From Gordonia westfalica (GTDB taxonomy: Bacteria; Actinomycetota; Actinomycetes; Mycobacteriales; Mycobacteriaceae): a stretch of 23,831 nt of DNA. Location: assembly GCF_900105725.1 (NCBI RefSeq), contig NZ_FNLM01000038.1:1-23831 (forward strand), written 5' to 3'. Positions 8,374 through 16,455 of this stretch are shown one piece after another. Every line of letters starts with the position of its first letter. Position 1 is the first letter of the stretch. A program made the position numbers and the translations under genes. The notes under the pieces are model-generated. The model worked only from the letters and a program-made list of their open reading frames with translations. It was not told the origin of the DNA and made no database searches.

Positions 8374-9084
8374 ATGTCCGGACGTTTGACTGGTGTGTAT
8401 CAGCTCCCCGATGGGGGGTTCCCGCCGCGGGATTCGAAACTGTGGATTCGGGTGCCGGTGGACCGCAACAACGCTGGGGTGACCGTGTACTCGGCGCCCA
8501 CCGTCATCCCCATCAACCCGCCCACGCACCCGTCCGCCCCTGGTTTCTACGACTCGGGGTTGCTCCCTGAGGGTCCGTACCAGGTGCAGAAGGCGATCTT
8601 CGGGGCGAAGGATTACCGGTCGAAGTGGTATTCGGTTGTCCTGACAGAAGGTTCGCACACGCTGCAGGAGTTGATCGAGGACTACGACCCCGACGCCTAC
8701 ACCCCAGCCGTGGTGAACGCTGTCGCCACCCTGCGGACGAGACCCGCACGGCCCGTGATGAGGCAGCCCAAATCCTGGAGGACGTGACGGCAGGTGCGGT
8801 ACCGGATTCGGCGGTGGCATCGAAGATCACCGCCGAGGGGTCTGCCTCCCGTGCCGCGGTCGATGCCCGTGTCGCAGCAGGCACCACAGGCTTCCTCACA
8901 CAAGAGGTAGCTGAGGAAACTTATGCTCCGCGCGTGGGGGGCGTGTTCTTCGTCGGCGAGCACGGTCTCGTGGGTGCTGGGCGGGGGTGCACTCGGGGAG
9001 TGGCACTATGAACCGCCGCGTTGACTATCCACGCGCCGTGCTGACGGTCGACGTCGTCACCGTGCCGAGTCGACGGTACACGTC
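8374..9084 (+). pseudogene. Tail spike-like protein, N-terminal part, cut at axis 2 (arm B)
   Basis: Starts MSGRLTGVYQLPDGGFPPRD with a roughly 115-residue beta-rich N-terminal domain of the kind that attaches fibres to the tail. A helical region (TRTARDEAAQILEDVT...) and a linker FLTQEVAEETYAP follow. Reading into the axis, and taken best from arm C, comes ALTDLIAAVPDGSTIVFDAT, which resembles the first turn of right-handed beta-helix (pectin-lyase-like) tail spikes, where an ALxxAI...PxGSTIVF motif is usual. One G is missing near 8735. The remainder of the gene, including any catalytic part, is not in the window. Role as a receptor-binding or wall-polysaccharide-degrading spike is inference. 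Confidence 0.7.
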
Positions 9085-9142
9085 GACTCCTGGTCGCATC
9101 GAAGACGATCGTCGAACCGTCAGGCACGGCAGCGATGAGATC
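9027..9142. other. Fold-back axis 2 with central hairpin
   Basis: The arms match cleanly up to 9026 and from 9143. Between them the left side is an error-rich reading of the complement of the right side: GCCGTGCTGACGGTCGACG at left against GCCGTGCCTGACGGTTCGAC read back from the right. At the centre is a perfect 9-bp stem, GAGTCGACG (9067-9075) with CGTCGACTC (9081-9089), around a 5-nt loop, GTACA. Confidence 0.8.
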
Positions 9143-9793
9143 AGTCAACGCGCGGTGTATTAGTGCCACTCCCGAGTTGCATCACCCCCGCCCAGTCACC
9201 ACGAGACGTGCTCGCCGACGAAGAACACGCCCCCACGCGCGAGCATAAGTTCCTCAGCTACCTCTTGTGTGAGGAAGCCTGTGTGCCTGCTGCGACACGG
9301 GCATCGACCGCGGCACGGGAGGCAGACCCCTCGGCGGTGATCTTCGATGCCACCGCCGAATCCGGTACCGCACCTGCCGTCACGTCCTCCAGGATTTGGG
9401 CTGCCTCATCACGGGCCGTGCGGGTCTCGTCCCGCAGGGTGGCGACAGCGTTCACCACGGCTGGGGTGTAGGCGTCGGGGTCGTAGTCCTCGATCAACTC
9501 CTGCAGCGTGTGCGAACCTTCTGTCAGGACAACCGAATACCACTTCGACCGGTAATCCTTCGCCCGAAGATCGCCTTCTGCACCTGGTACGGACCCTCAG
9601 GGAGCAACCCCGAGTCGTAGAAACCAGGGGCGGACGGGTGCGTGGGCGGGTTGATGGGGATGACGGTGGGCGCCGAGTACACGGTCACCCCAGCGTTGTT
9701 GCGGTCCACCGGCACCCGAATCCACAGTTTCGAATCCCGCGGCGGGAACCCCCCATCGGGGAGCTGATACACACCAGTCAAACGTCCGGACAT
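9085..9793 (-). pseudogene. Tail spike-like protein, N-terminal part, cut at axis 2 (arm C)
   Basis: Minus-strand copy of 8374-9084 starting at ATG 9793. It has single-base losses near 9563 and 9284, but keeps the G that arm B lost near 8735, so the two copies correct each other. The pectin-lyase-like start (ALTDLIAAVPDGSTIVFDAT) is read cleanly here at about 9088-9155. Confidence 0.7.
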
Positions 9794-9836
9794 GAACTTC
9801 CTTTCGAACAGGAGGGGGGTACCGCAGACGGGCGCC

Positions 9837-11149
9837 TTATGCGGGGGTGATGTTGATCCAGCAGCCAGACACTGACTGAGGTCCGCCATTCGAGGCATGC
9901 CACATGGTGAGTTGGTCGCCTGCGGCGACGGTCAACGACACTGTGCCGGTGAGTCCGACGCTGCCGACGTCGACACCGTTGCGTTGGATTTTGATGTTGC
10001 CGTTACCAGTCGCCGACCAGGTGAGGGTGACGTTCCCGGCGCCCTTCACGACGAGCGCATTGTTGGTGACCGTCGCCGGATAGGTGGGTCAGAGGTGAAC
10101 CCGGTCACCTGCACATACGGGAGGAACGAGTTCGATACTGACCCGTTCTGCATGCGTTGACGGGTGAACGTGACGAGGGTGGCGGTCGCGGCACTCGATG
10201 TTGCAGCACTGTTGGTGCCGGTCAGGGTGTGGCGGGGTCGGGATGTGGCTGTGCCAGTGACAGTCACAGTGTTGGCGGCGGCGAGCTGGGGGCGCAGGTC
10301 TGCGGTGTCGGCGACATTAATGGTTTGCAGTGCCGCCAGCGTGTAGCGTGCCCGCGCCGTACCGGTTTGGTCGGCAGCCACCGTTTGAGAAGCGGCTAAC
10401 GGTACGCGTAGGCCACCCAGTTCGGTGGCCTGCCCCACGGTGGTGGTTTGGGTGGCGGAGATGGTGTGTCGTACCCTCACCACCGCCACAGACGTCACCT
10501 CGAACGTTTGGGAGGCATCCGCATTCACCGATCCCACCGATGGCACTGACGATGCTGTCGGCGCCACCACCATGTCTTGTGCTGCATCCAGCTCAATGCG
10601 TGGGCGGGTGACGACAGGTTGGGTGATGGTGATGTCTTGTGTGGCGGTCAGGGTGTAGAGAGTTGCCGTCGACGCTGCAGGGGTGACAGTGGTCGCTTGT
10701 GTAGCGTCGAGTGTGTAGCGGGCGCGGCCATCGCTGCTGGTGTCGGTGGTGATGGTGTTGGTTGCGGTCAGGGTGTAACGGGCACGCACCACACCCACAC
10801 CAGCCACCACACCCGAACCGGTACCGGCTATGCCGACACCGAGTTTCCCGGACTGCCCCACCTGGACGGATTGCTCCGCATAGTCCACGCAGAGTCGGGC
10901 GTACACCACACCCGCAGCGGTGACGGTGATGGTGTTGCCGGACATCAACCGTTCTTTGGTGCGGGGCCGGCGGGTCCGATAGTGCGGGGCCGTCGGCAAC
11001 CTCACCCCAGTGTGCCGGGCTTCCGGTACCACCACCCGCGTGTGGGGTGCAGCAGGTAGCACCACACCCACCCGCGGAACCGGTACCGCCGTAAACAGGT
11101 AGGGACGGTTGGGGACTGCCGTCACCACCCTGCCTGCCAGAACGATCAT
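9837..11149 (-). pseudogene. Repeat-rich tail protein, single-base frameshift (arm C)
   Basis: Copy of the 437-aa gene. One G is lost from a GGGG run near 10087, after GFTSDP, so the first 355 residues are in one frame and the C-terminal domain in another. Arms A and B keep this base. The ten-repeat region is otherwise identical. Confidence 0.88.
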
Positions 11150-11494
11150 CTACGTGATGGTGATCGTGGGGGTGACGTCGATGGTGGCGTTCGCACTGAC
11201 TGTGGTGGAGGGGATGGACAGTTTGTCCAAATAGGTGCCGGAGGTTTGCGCCGAGTACACGCCGGCCGCGACGACGGTGGTGGCGGGCACGTTGATCGAC
11301 ACCTTCGACCCGGTCATGGAACCCGACGCCGGAGTCCCCCAGGTCGTCTGCTGGCGGGCATACGCGGGGGTACCGCCCGACACCTCGGATGCGCCGGTGC
11401 TGCCGGGGTCGGCGGTGTGCAGGGAAATCCACGTTCCCTGCGCTGCATACGCATTGAGCAGGGCGGTTTTCATCGCGTTGGTGGCGAGTGCCAT
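11150..11494 (-). CDS. Tail-fibre-type virion protein, 114 aa (arm C copy)
   Basis: Third identical copy of the protein at 1350-1694, intact, with the same AGGAG and the same stop-start contact with the 437-aa gene. Confidence 0.85.
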   Translation of the reverse strand: MALATNAMKTALLNAYAAQGTWISLHTADPGSTGASEVSGGTPAYARQQTTWGTPASGSMTGSKVSINVPATTVVAAGVYSAQTSGTYLDKLSIPSTTVSANATIDVTPTITIT

Positions 11495-11495
11495 G

Positions 11496-11618
11496 TCATT
11501 CTCCTAGGTTGTAGTTGATGTCGAGGTGGAGGGTTTGTTCGGCGGTGAGGTCGACGTGTTCCCGCCCGTGATCGTCGATCCAATGTCGGGTGCCGTTGTC
11601 GTCGGTCCACTCAGACAC
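11496..11618 (-). CDS. Small acidic hypothetical protein, 40 aa (arm C copy)
   Basis: Third copy of the GTG-started 40-residue frame at 1696-1818; unchanged. Confidence 0.6.
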   Translation of the reverse strand: MSEWTDDNGTRHWIDDHGREHVDLTAEQTLHLDINYNLGE

Positions 11619-11968
11619 GGCGGACTGCTTTCCCGTAGTAGAGGGGATATTCCTGGGTGGGGTTTCGGGCATCGACACCGTGAGCAGGAAGTGGGTGGCC
11701 CGCCCGATGATGGGGCCAGCGTTTCCTGTTGCACCACATAGTCGATGGAGGGTGGTTCCACCACGCCGGGGATGGAGATGATGGGGGTGGTGGCGTTCCG
11801 GACGGGGTCGCCTTCGAAAAAGTAGAGGGTCGATGCTGCACCGACCGGCCACGATGTGATGTTGCCGGAGGTGGCGTCGATGGGGTCGAGGGAGAAAACC
11901 AGGTCACTGTTCTGGTAGAGGGGGATTTCCGCTTTCGTTCCCTCCCATCCGAGGGTGACGGTGGTCAT
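11611..11968 (-). pseudogene. 119-aa virion-associated protein, two single-base losses (arm C)
   Basis: Copy of the gene at 1811-2170. A G is missing from the runs near 11660 and near 11713, giving 358 nt instead of 360 and disrupting the last third. Both bases are present in arms A and B, so an error is the simplest explanation. Confidence 0.82.
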
Positions 11969-12330
11969 GGTGTCTCCTGTTCTGTGAGTTCATATCCGAG
12001 TGCCGCCAAAGCATCAGCGTGGGTGGCGAGGTCGGGGTTGATGGTCATCGCGAACGACTTCGAGTCAGTCGACAGGATCGGGGTCAAACCGTTGGCGGGG
12101 TCACCGTCGTAGTCGATGACCTGGCCACGCTCATCCGACAGGAACACCGACACATCCGGTTTCAGATGCGACCGCGAGACGGGAACCTGCATTCCCATGC
12201 TGGTGAGAATCGAAGTCATGTCAGGCACTTCCACCACCAACACCAACAGGAACCCATCCTCCGTGGAGTACAGGTTCGTGATCGGCGGCATATGCGGAAG
12301 AGCTTCAGCCACAAGGGTTGCTGGTTTCAT
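11965..12330 (-). CDS. Hypothetical protein, 121 aa (arm C copy)
   Basis: Third identical copy of the protein at 2167-2532, with the same GGAG 6 nt before the ATG and the same ATGA overlap with the next gene. Confidence 0.75.
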   Translation of the reverse strand: MKPATLVAEALPHMPPITNLYSTEDGFLLVLVVEVPDMTSILTSMGMQVPVSRSHLKPDVSVFLSDERGQVIDYDGDPANGLTPILSTDSKSFAMTINPDLATHADALAALGYELTEQETP

Positions 12331-12332
12331 AC

Positions 12333-12665
12333 TCATCTCCAGAAGATCCAGATCACACCGGTAGCGCCGATACCGCCAGCGCCGAATGAGCCGGTACCGC
12401 CGTTCGAACCACCACCACCGCCACCACCACCGCCGGGATAGCCGCCCGGGCCGCCAGCTCCGCCGCTGTAGTTGAGGAAGCTGACACGGCCACCACCACC
12501 ACCGCCACCACCACCGGCGCCGCCACACTTCGTTTGAGTTGCCGGCGACACGTTCGCGCCTGCACCACCGGGTCCACCGTTACCGCTAGGCGCACCTGCC
12601 CCCGCAGTCCCACCAGCGCCGAGAGGCGTTGACCCGCCCGCCAAACCATTCGTGCCGGAGTCTGC
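12333..12665 (-). pseudogene. Glycine-rich tail protein, C-terminal part (arm C)
   Basis: Third copy of the 110-residue segment. In this arm the N-terminal part (13803-14474) is present in full on the other side of the IS, so the whole interrupted gene can be rebuilt here: N-part, leucine codon CTA containing the target TA, then ADSGTNGLAGG onward. Confidence 0.87.
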
Positions 12666-13756
12666 TAGTGTCCTGAGTCATTAATTCGTGTGCAGTAGTG
12701 GGCGATGGAGTCGAGGATCTGGTCAGCGGTCTTGACCCACACGTAGGGGCGGGGGTTGTCGTTCCAGGTCTCGATCCACGCTCTGATGTCGGCATTGAGT
12801 GCTCGTACGGTGCGGTGGGTGGAGCGTTGGAGTTTCTTGGTGGTCAGTTCGGCGAACCAGCGTTCGACGAGGTTCATCCAGGATGAGCTGGTGGGGGTGA
12901 AGTGGACAACAAACCGCGGGTGCGCGGTCAGCCATCGCTTGACCGCGGGTGTCTTGTGGGTGGAGGCATTGTCCATGACCAGGTGGACGTCGAGCTCGTC
13001 GGGTACCTCGGCGTCGATCTTGCGGAGGAATCCGATGAATTCCGTTGCGCGATGCCGTGAGTGAAGCGAACCGATGACTTTGCCCGACGCGATGTCCAAC
13101 GCCGCGTACAGGCTGGAGGTGCCGTTGCGCACGTAGTCGTGGCTGGCCCGTTGCGGGGTGCCCGGGAGCATGGGAAAGATCGGCTGGGTGCGATCGAGCG
13201 CTTGGATCTGGGTCTTCTCGTCAACGCAGAGCACCAGGGCACGTTCGGGTGGGTTCATGTAGAGCCCGACGACGTCGCGGACCTTTTCGGTGAACATGGG
13301 ATCTTTCGACAGCTTCCACGAATCCTGTTTGTGTGGAGCCAATCCGAACGCTCTCCATACACGCGAAACAGTTGACTGCGACATGTCGAGATGCTCAGCC
13401 ATCGACCGAGTCGACCAGTGTGTCGCATTCTTCGGAGTGGTCTCGAGAGTTGCGGTGATCAGGTCTTTGATCTGCTCGTCGCCGACGGTTCGAGGTCGCC
13501 CGGGCCGGGGTTCGTCGAGCAACCCCTCGCAGCGGTGCTCGACGAACCGGCCTCGCCATCGCCGCACGGTACCTCGGTTGAGGCCGAGTCGTTGTGCCAC
13601 TTCGGTATTCGACCCGCCATCTGCGGCAGCGAGAACGATTCGTGATCGCATCGCCAAACCCGAGGCCGTCGTTCGCCGACGCGCCCACCCTTCGAGCTCA
13701 CGGCGCTCGTCATCGGTCAGAACAATATCCACTGCTCGCGGACCCCGGGTTGCCAT
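12665..13756 (-). CDS. IS630-family DDE transposase, 363 aa (arm C, intact)
   Basis: Identical to 2867-3958, with the N-terminal HTH region and D179/D262/E298. The stop codon TAG again uses the duplicated TA plus the flanking base at 12665. Confidence 0.93.
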   Translation of the reverse strand: MATRGPRAVDIVLTDDERRELEGWARRRTTASGLAMRSRIVLAAADGGSNTEVAQRLGLNRGTVRRWRGRFVEHRCEGLLDEPRPGRPRTVGDEQIKDLITATLETTPKNATHWSTRSMAEHLDMSQSTVSRVWRAFGLAPHKQDSWKLSKDPMFTEKVRDVVGLYMNPPERALVLCVDEKTQIQALDRTQPIFPMLPGTPQRASHDYVRNGTSSLYAALDIASGKVIGSLHSRHRATEFIGFLRKIDAEVPDELDVHLVMDNASTHKTPAVKRWLTAHPRFVVHFTPTSSSWMNLVERWFAELTTKKLQRSTHRTVRALNADIRAWIETWNDNPRPYVWVKTADQILDSIAHYCTRINDSGH

Positions 13757-13799
13757 TCCCCAGTCTATCAACCGAATGACAATTAATGACTCAGGACAC
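12668..13799 (-). mobile_element. IS630-family insertion sequence, 1132 bp (arm C)
   Basis: Same element and same target site as in arms A and B. 19-bp terminal repeats lie at 12668-12686 and 13781-13799; TA flanks at 12666-12667 and 13800-13801. Confidence 0.93.
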
Positions 13800-13802
13800 T
13801 AG

Positions 13803-14474
13803 ACCACCACCGCCGCCGTTCCCCGGCAGGGATGTGGTGGGTGAATAGCCGAACGATGTCGAGATCCCACCCTGCCCTGGGGTCGTGGTGATATGGGTGC
13901 CGAAACTGGACGGATTGCCATTCGTGCCAACGACGTAAGGCGTACTCGAATCCACTGATTCGGGGTCGAGTTGCTGGAAAATGTATCCACCGCCGAGGCC
14001 GCCAGCTGCGCGGGTGGTGGTACTGGAGGTGCCGTCCGAACCGTTCTTCCCACATCCGATGAGACCCACGATCAGTTCGGTGATGTTTTCAGGTTTCGTC
14101 CACGTACCCGACGTGACCTTGGTTTCCACGTTGTAGCCGTTGAGGACGGCGTCAGCGATGGCCTGGATCGTGTACTGAACCTCTTGCGGATCACCAACCG
14201 AACCGCCACCAAACCAGCCATTGAAAATGCCGTTGATGATCGACGCAATGTTCGCCGTCGCCGCATGAGCCAACAACCGGATCACATCAACCGGCTCACC
14301 CATATGCTTAAACTTCGGATTGAACTGGTTGTACGCGTAGTCATCCCAGAACGCCTGATCCGCATTCGCGAACTGCGACAGGCCTGACGTGGCACCGTTC
14401 GGGCGGTTCGCGGGCAGGAAGTATTTGCCCGGTACACCAGCACCGGGCTGATCTGGAGCTGTAATGGCTAACTC
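13803..14474 (-). pseudogene. Glycine-rich tail protein, N-terminal part, interrupted by the IS (best copy)
   Basis: Tail-tip or fibre protein. The frame holds about 224 codons before the IS: a start region ELAITAPDQPGAGVPGKYFL, a helical segment with NGIFNGWFGGG, then VTSGTWTKPENITELIVGLI, the usual opening of glycine-rich phage fibre domains (T-x-x-GTWTKP), and the first glycine runs. With the C-part it would be about 335 residues (about 278 from the first ATG at 14303). No ATG, GTG or TTG exists in frame upstream of 14303, although coding sequence clearly continues to about 14474. The LysB stop region reads GTGAGTTAGCC in both copies, so one base may be missing there (GTG AGT TTA GCC would give a normal start). 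Confidence 0.82.
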
Positions 14475-15169
14475 ACCCCTTCGATCATGCGGGCCAACCG
14501 CTTAGCGTGGCCACCACCGTCGTAGTCCGTGGAATGCGCAGTGCCGAGATAGTTGCGGATGTCCTCCCCCGCACGCGCGAAATCGGGCCAGCGGAACGGA
14601 TTCCACCACGGCTGCGCCACCGCCAGACGTTCAGCGGTCTTGAACGCCCAGGCGCGGGCGGCCTCGGGTGTGCGCACCGACATCCACCCGGTTAGGTCGG
14701 CGACCGTGCGCAGCGGTGAACCTAGCGGCAGGTCGGCGATCGGATCACCCGGCGCCCACTCGGTGAACCGAGGCCGCGGGACGTGCAGCGCCCCGGCGAT
14801 CCCGGACCGGCCGTGATGCACCGGCGTGTGCGGGTCGCCCAGCGTCGCGACGGCGAGCACCTGATGGCGAGGCCGCCGAGGCAGGATGTCGCGCGCGTAC
14901 TTCACTGCGACCGCCGCGCCCGCACTGTAGCCGCCGACGACCACGAGTTCGCGGGATTCGGTGACAGCTCGATCCAACGCTGCCGCGCCGATCGCTTTCG
15001 ACTCCTCATACGACAGGTCGCCCATGCCGGTCGCCGGGCCGAAGTCGGCCGGGTACGGCACATACGTGAACTTCACCTTGCGGGGGTCGAGCGCGCGGCG
15101 CAGCGCCTCCGACGCGGGGGAGCCGCCGCGGGGTGCCCAAGTTCCGTCGACCCAGAGAAGTTCGATCAT
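14468..15169 (-). CDS. lysB: LysB-type serine esterase, 233 aa (intact copy)
   Basis: Predicted mycolylarabinogalactan esterase that releases the mycolate outer layer at the end of infection. Alpha/beta-hydrolase features: a first strand MIELLWVDGTW, the nucleophile elbow G80-Y-S82-A-G84 after strand ELVVVGG, candidate acid D142 in APGDPIAD (also D112 in LGDPHTP) and candidate base H212 in GTAHSTDY. The length suits phage cutinase-like LysB without an added peptidoglycan-binding domain. No signal peptide. ATG at 15169 overlaps the TGA of the membrane-protein gene as ATGA; an open frame continues 25 codons further upstream but lacks this coupling. It is the last gene of the lysis cassette. Confidence 0.85.
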   Translation of the reverse strand: MIELLWVDGTWAPRGGSPASEALRRALDPRKVKFTYVPYPADFGPATGMGDLSYEESKAIGAAALDRAVTESRELVVVGGYSAGAAVAVKYARDILPRRPRHQVLAVATLGDPHTPVHHGRSGIAGALHVPRPRFTEWAPGDPIADLPLGSPLRTVADLTGWMSVRTPEAARAWAFKTAERLAVAQPWWNPFRWPDFARAGEDIRNYLGTAHSTDYDGGGHAKRLARMIEGVS

Positions 15170-15537
15170 GACCGTCCTGCCCACCATGCTCGGATCTCGT
15201 CGCGCCACACTTGCCATGGCCGGCGGAAGTCGCCTGCCGCCCAACGGTCACGGCGGGTCTTGTACTGCAACACCAGCAGCATCACCAGGAGCGCGAGCAT
15301 CATCACGGCGCCACCCGAGTACAGGATGAATCGAATCCACGCCCGCCCCGGATAGTCAGTACCCGCCCACACTGACGCCGAGATCTGGAGAAAGACCAGC
15401 GACATCAGGGTCGACTTGCCTAGGTAGATGAGTGACACCCGCTCCTTCCACCAGTACTGCCATGCGGCGTAGCAGATGGTGTAGACGGTGGCCAGCACGG
15501 CGAGCACCACAAGTGCCCAGTCGGCTATCAGCTCCAC
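15166..15537 (-). CDS. Membrane protein of the lysis cassette, 123 aa, three helices
   Basis: Hydrophobic helices at about 4-26, 40-59 and 68-91, and a basic, tryptophan-rich tail (RRPWQVWRDEIRAWWAGRS) that should be cytoplasmic or membrane-interfacial. Its place between holin-like genes and lysB suggests a holin or lysis-regulator role, but no diagnostic motif is visible. The start is GTG, whose G is the last base of the preceding TAG; the stop overlaps the LysB ATG. Identical to 22086-22457. Confidence 0.75.
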   Translation of the reverse strand: MELIADWALVVLAVLATVYTICYAAWQYWWKERVSLIYLGKSTLMSLVFLQISASVWAGTDYPGRAWIRFILYSGGAVMMLALLVMLLVLQYKTRRDRWAAGDFRRPWQVWRDEIRAWWAGRS

Positions 15538-15731
15538 TAGTTCAGCCTTCCGAAGATCAGCTCGGCCCAGTGGTTGCGTTCCAACTGGTCACGAAGCTCC
15601 CGCTGTACCGGCCGCGCCCGTTCGGCGAGCCGTGCGCTTTCGGACCGGGCTTCTTCGGCCGATCGCGCGTTTCGCTTCGAGCGCGCATCAACTTCGTGCG
15701 CGCTCGCCCCCTTGGTCTTGAATCCCCACAT
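15537..15731 (-). CDS. Small charged protein of the lysis cassette, 64 aa
   Basis: Starts MWGFKTKGASAHEVDARSKR and continues as a long arginine/glutamate-rich helix ending LERNHWAELIFGRLN. This architecture (short aromatic/basic start, charged coiled coil, ERNHxAxxI end) matches a small family common downstream of actinophage holins (DUF7620-like, tentative). Function unknown. Its ATG shares the A of the upstream TGA, and its TAG overlaps the next GTG by one base. Confidence 0.7.
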   Translation of the reverse strand: MWGFKTKGASAHEVDARSKRNARSAEEARSESARLAERARPVQRELRDQLERNHWAELIFGRLN

Positions 15732-16030
15732 CAGTTGGACTCCAAGCTCTCTCGCAGTGCCTTCGACTGGCTCGCGATGAGCTGGCCGGCGACATTCCAC
15801 TCGGCCATCGTCTGCGCGTTGCGCGCGTTGGTCTCGAGGAGGTCGGCGATGGTCTTGGCGTCGCGCTCGGCCGCGGTCTTGTAGATCGAGATCTCCGATC
15901 CCCATACGATCCAGCCACGGGCGAAGGCGATACCGAGCACGAGCGCCATGCCGACGACGACCCCCACCACGCCGATGTCACTCAGCGCGGCGGGGTTCAT
16001 CCAAGCGCTGGCGCTCGAGGTCACGGTCAT
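15731..16030 (-). CDS. Single-helix membrane protein, holin-like, 99 aa
   Basis: One membrane helix at about 18-43 (IGVVGVVVGMALVLGIAFA) followed by a cytoplasmic helical segment (about 50-95, AAERDAKTIADLLE...). Such one-helix proteins next to endolysins and multi-helix holins in actinophages are often annotated as second holin or holin-partner proteins; that role is inferred. ATG overlaps the TGA of the four-helix holin candidate as ATGA. Intact here and at 21593-21892. Confidence 0.75.
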   Translation of the reverse strand: MTVTSSASAWMNPAALSDIGVVGVVVGMALVLGIAFARGWIVWGSEISIYKTAAERDAKTIADLLETNARNAQTMAEWNVAGQLIASQSKALRESLESN

Positions 16031-16428
16031 CGGCCGAGGTTGACTTCGCGCTCGACGCCGTCAGCGGGAAGCTCAATACCTGCCAACACCTTCGGTGTGA
16101 CCTGCGGGCGGGTGAACAGGAATCCGAGAGCAATCGTGGAGACCGCGAGGATGGCGCCCTGTTGCTGCTCGCTGAGGTTCAAGCCGAACGCAACGACCAG
16201 CGGCACCGCGGTCTGAACGACCGCGACGAGCGCCGGGTACACGCTCTCCTTCACCGAGATCACCACGAGCAGACCGAGCACCGCGTTGACCGCGGCCATG
16301 AACACGCCCTGAGTCTCGGTGGGGATGTTGAACCCGAACGTGGTCAGCAGAACCAGGATGGCTGAGACGAGGGAGGTCCAGGCGGCGGGCTCGCGGCCGA
16401 GGACAAGACGAGGGGTGGGTACAGACAT
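16027..16428 (-). CDS. Holin candidate, 133 aa, four helices in two repeats
   Basis: Probably forms the inner-membrane lesion that triggers lysis. Predicted helices at about 16-35, 40-59, 63-84 and 89-106. The two halves look duplicated: VSAILVLLTTFGFNIPTETQ aligns with VVQTAVPLVVAFGLNLSEQQ, each followed by a short helix ending in ALG/VLG. The position immediately after lysA and the strong AAGGAG 8 nt before the ATG fit a holin. The C-terminal tail (about 107-133) is hydrophilic. The copy at 21196-21596 lacks one C. Confidence 0.75.
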   Translation of the reverse strand: MSVPTPRLVLGREPAAWTSLVSAILVLLTTFGFNIPTETQGVFMAAVNAVLGLLVVISVKESVYPALVAVVQTAVPLVVAFGLNLSEQQQGAILAVSTIALGFLFTRPQVTPKVLAGIELPADGVEREVNLGR

Positions 16429-16455
16429 GACGAGAACTCCTTCTGTGGGTGCGGC

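Larger units (their letters stand above)
4180..9084 (+). repeat. Fold-back arm B (mirrors arm A and part of arm C)
   Basis: Plus-strand copy running from the glycine-rich tail gene through the IS to the spike gene. It mirrors arm A on its left and arm C on its right. Compared with A and C it lacks single bases near 4480 (transposase), 7877 (437-aa gene) and 8735 (spike), each in a G or C run. Confidence 0.95.

Noticed and set aside
2868..13801. Three independent IS630 insertions
   Set aside because: All have the same TA, the same flanking tail-gene bases and the same orientation relative to the phage genes.
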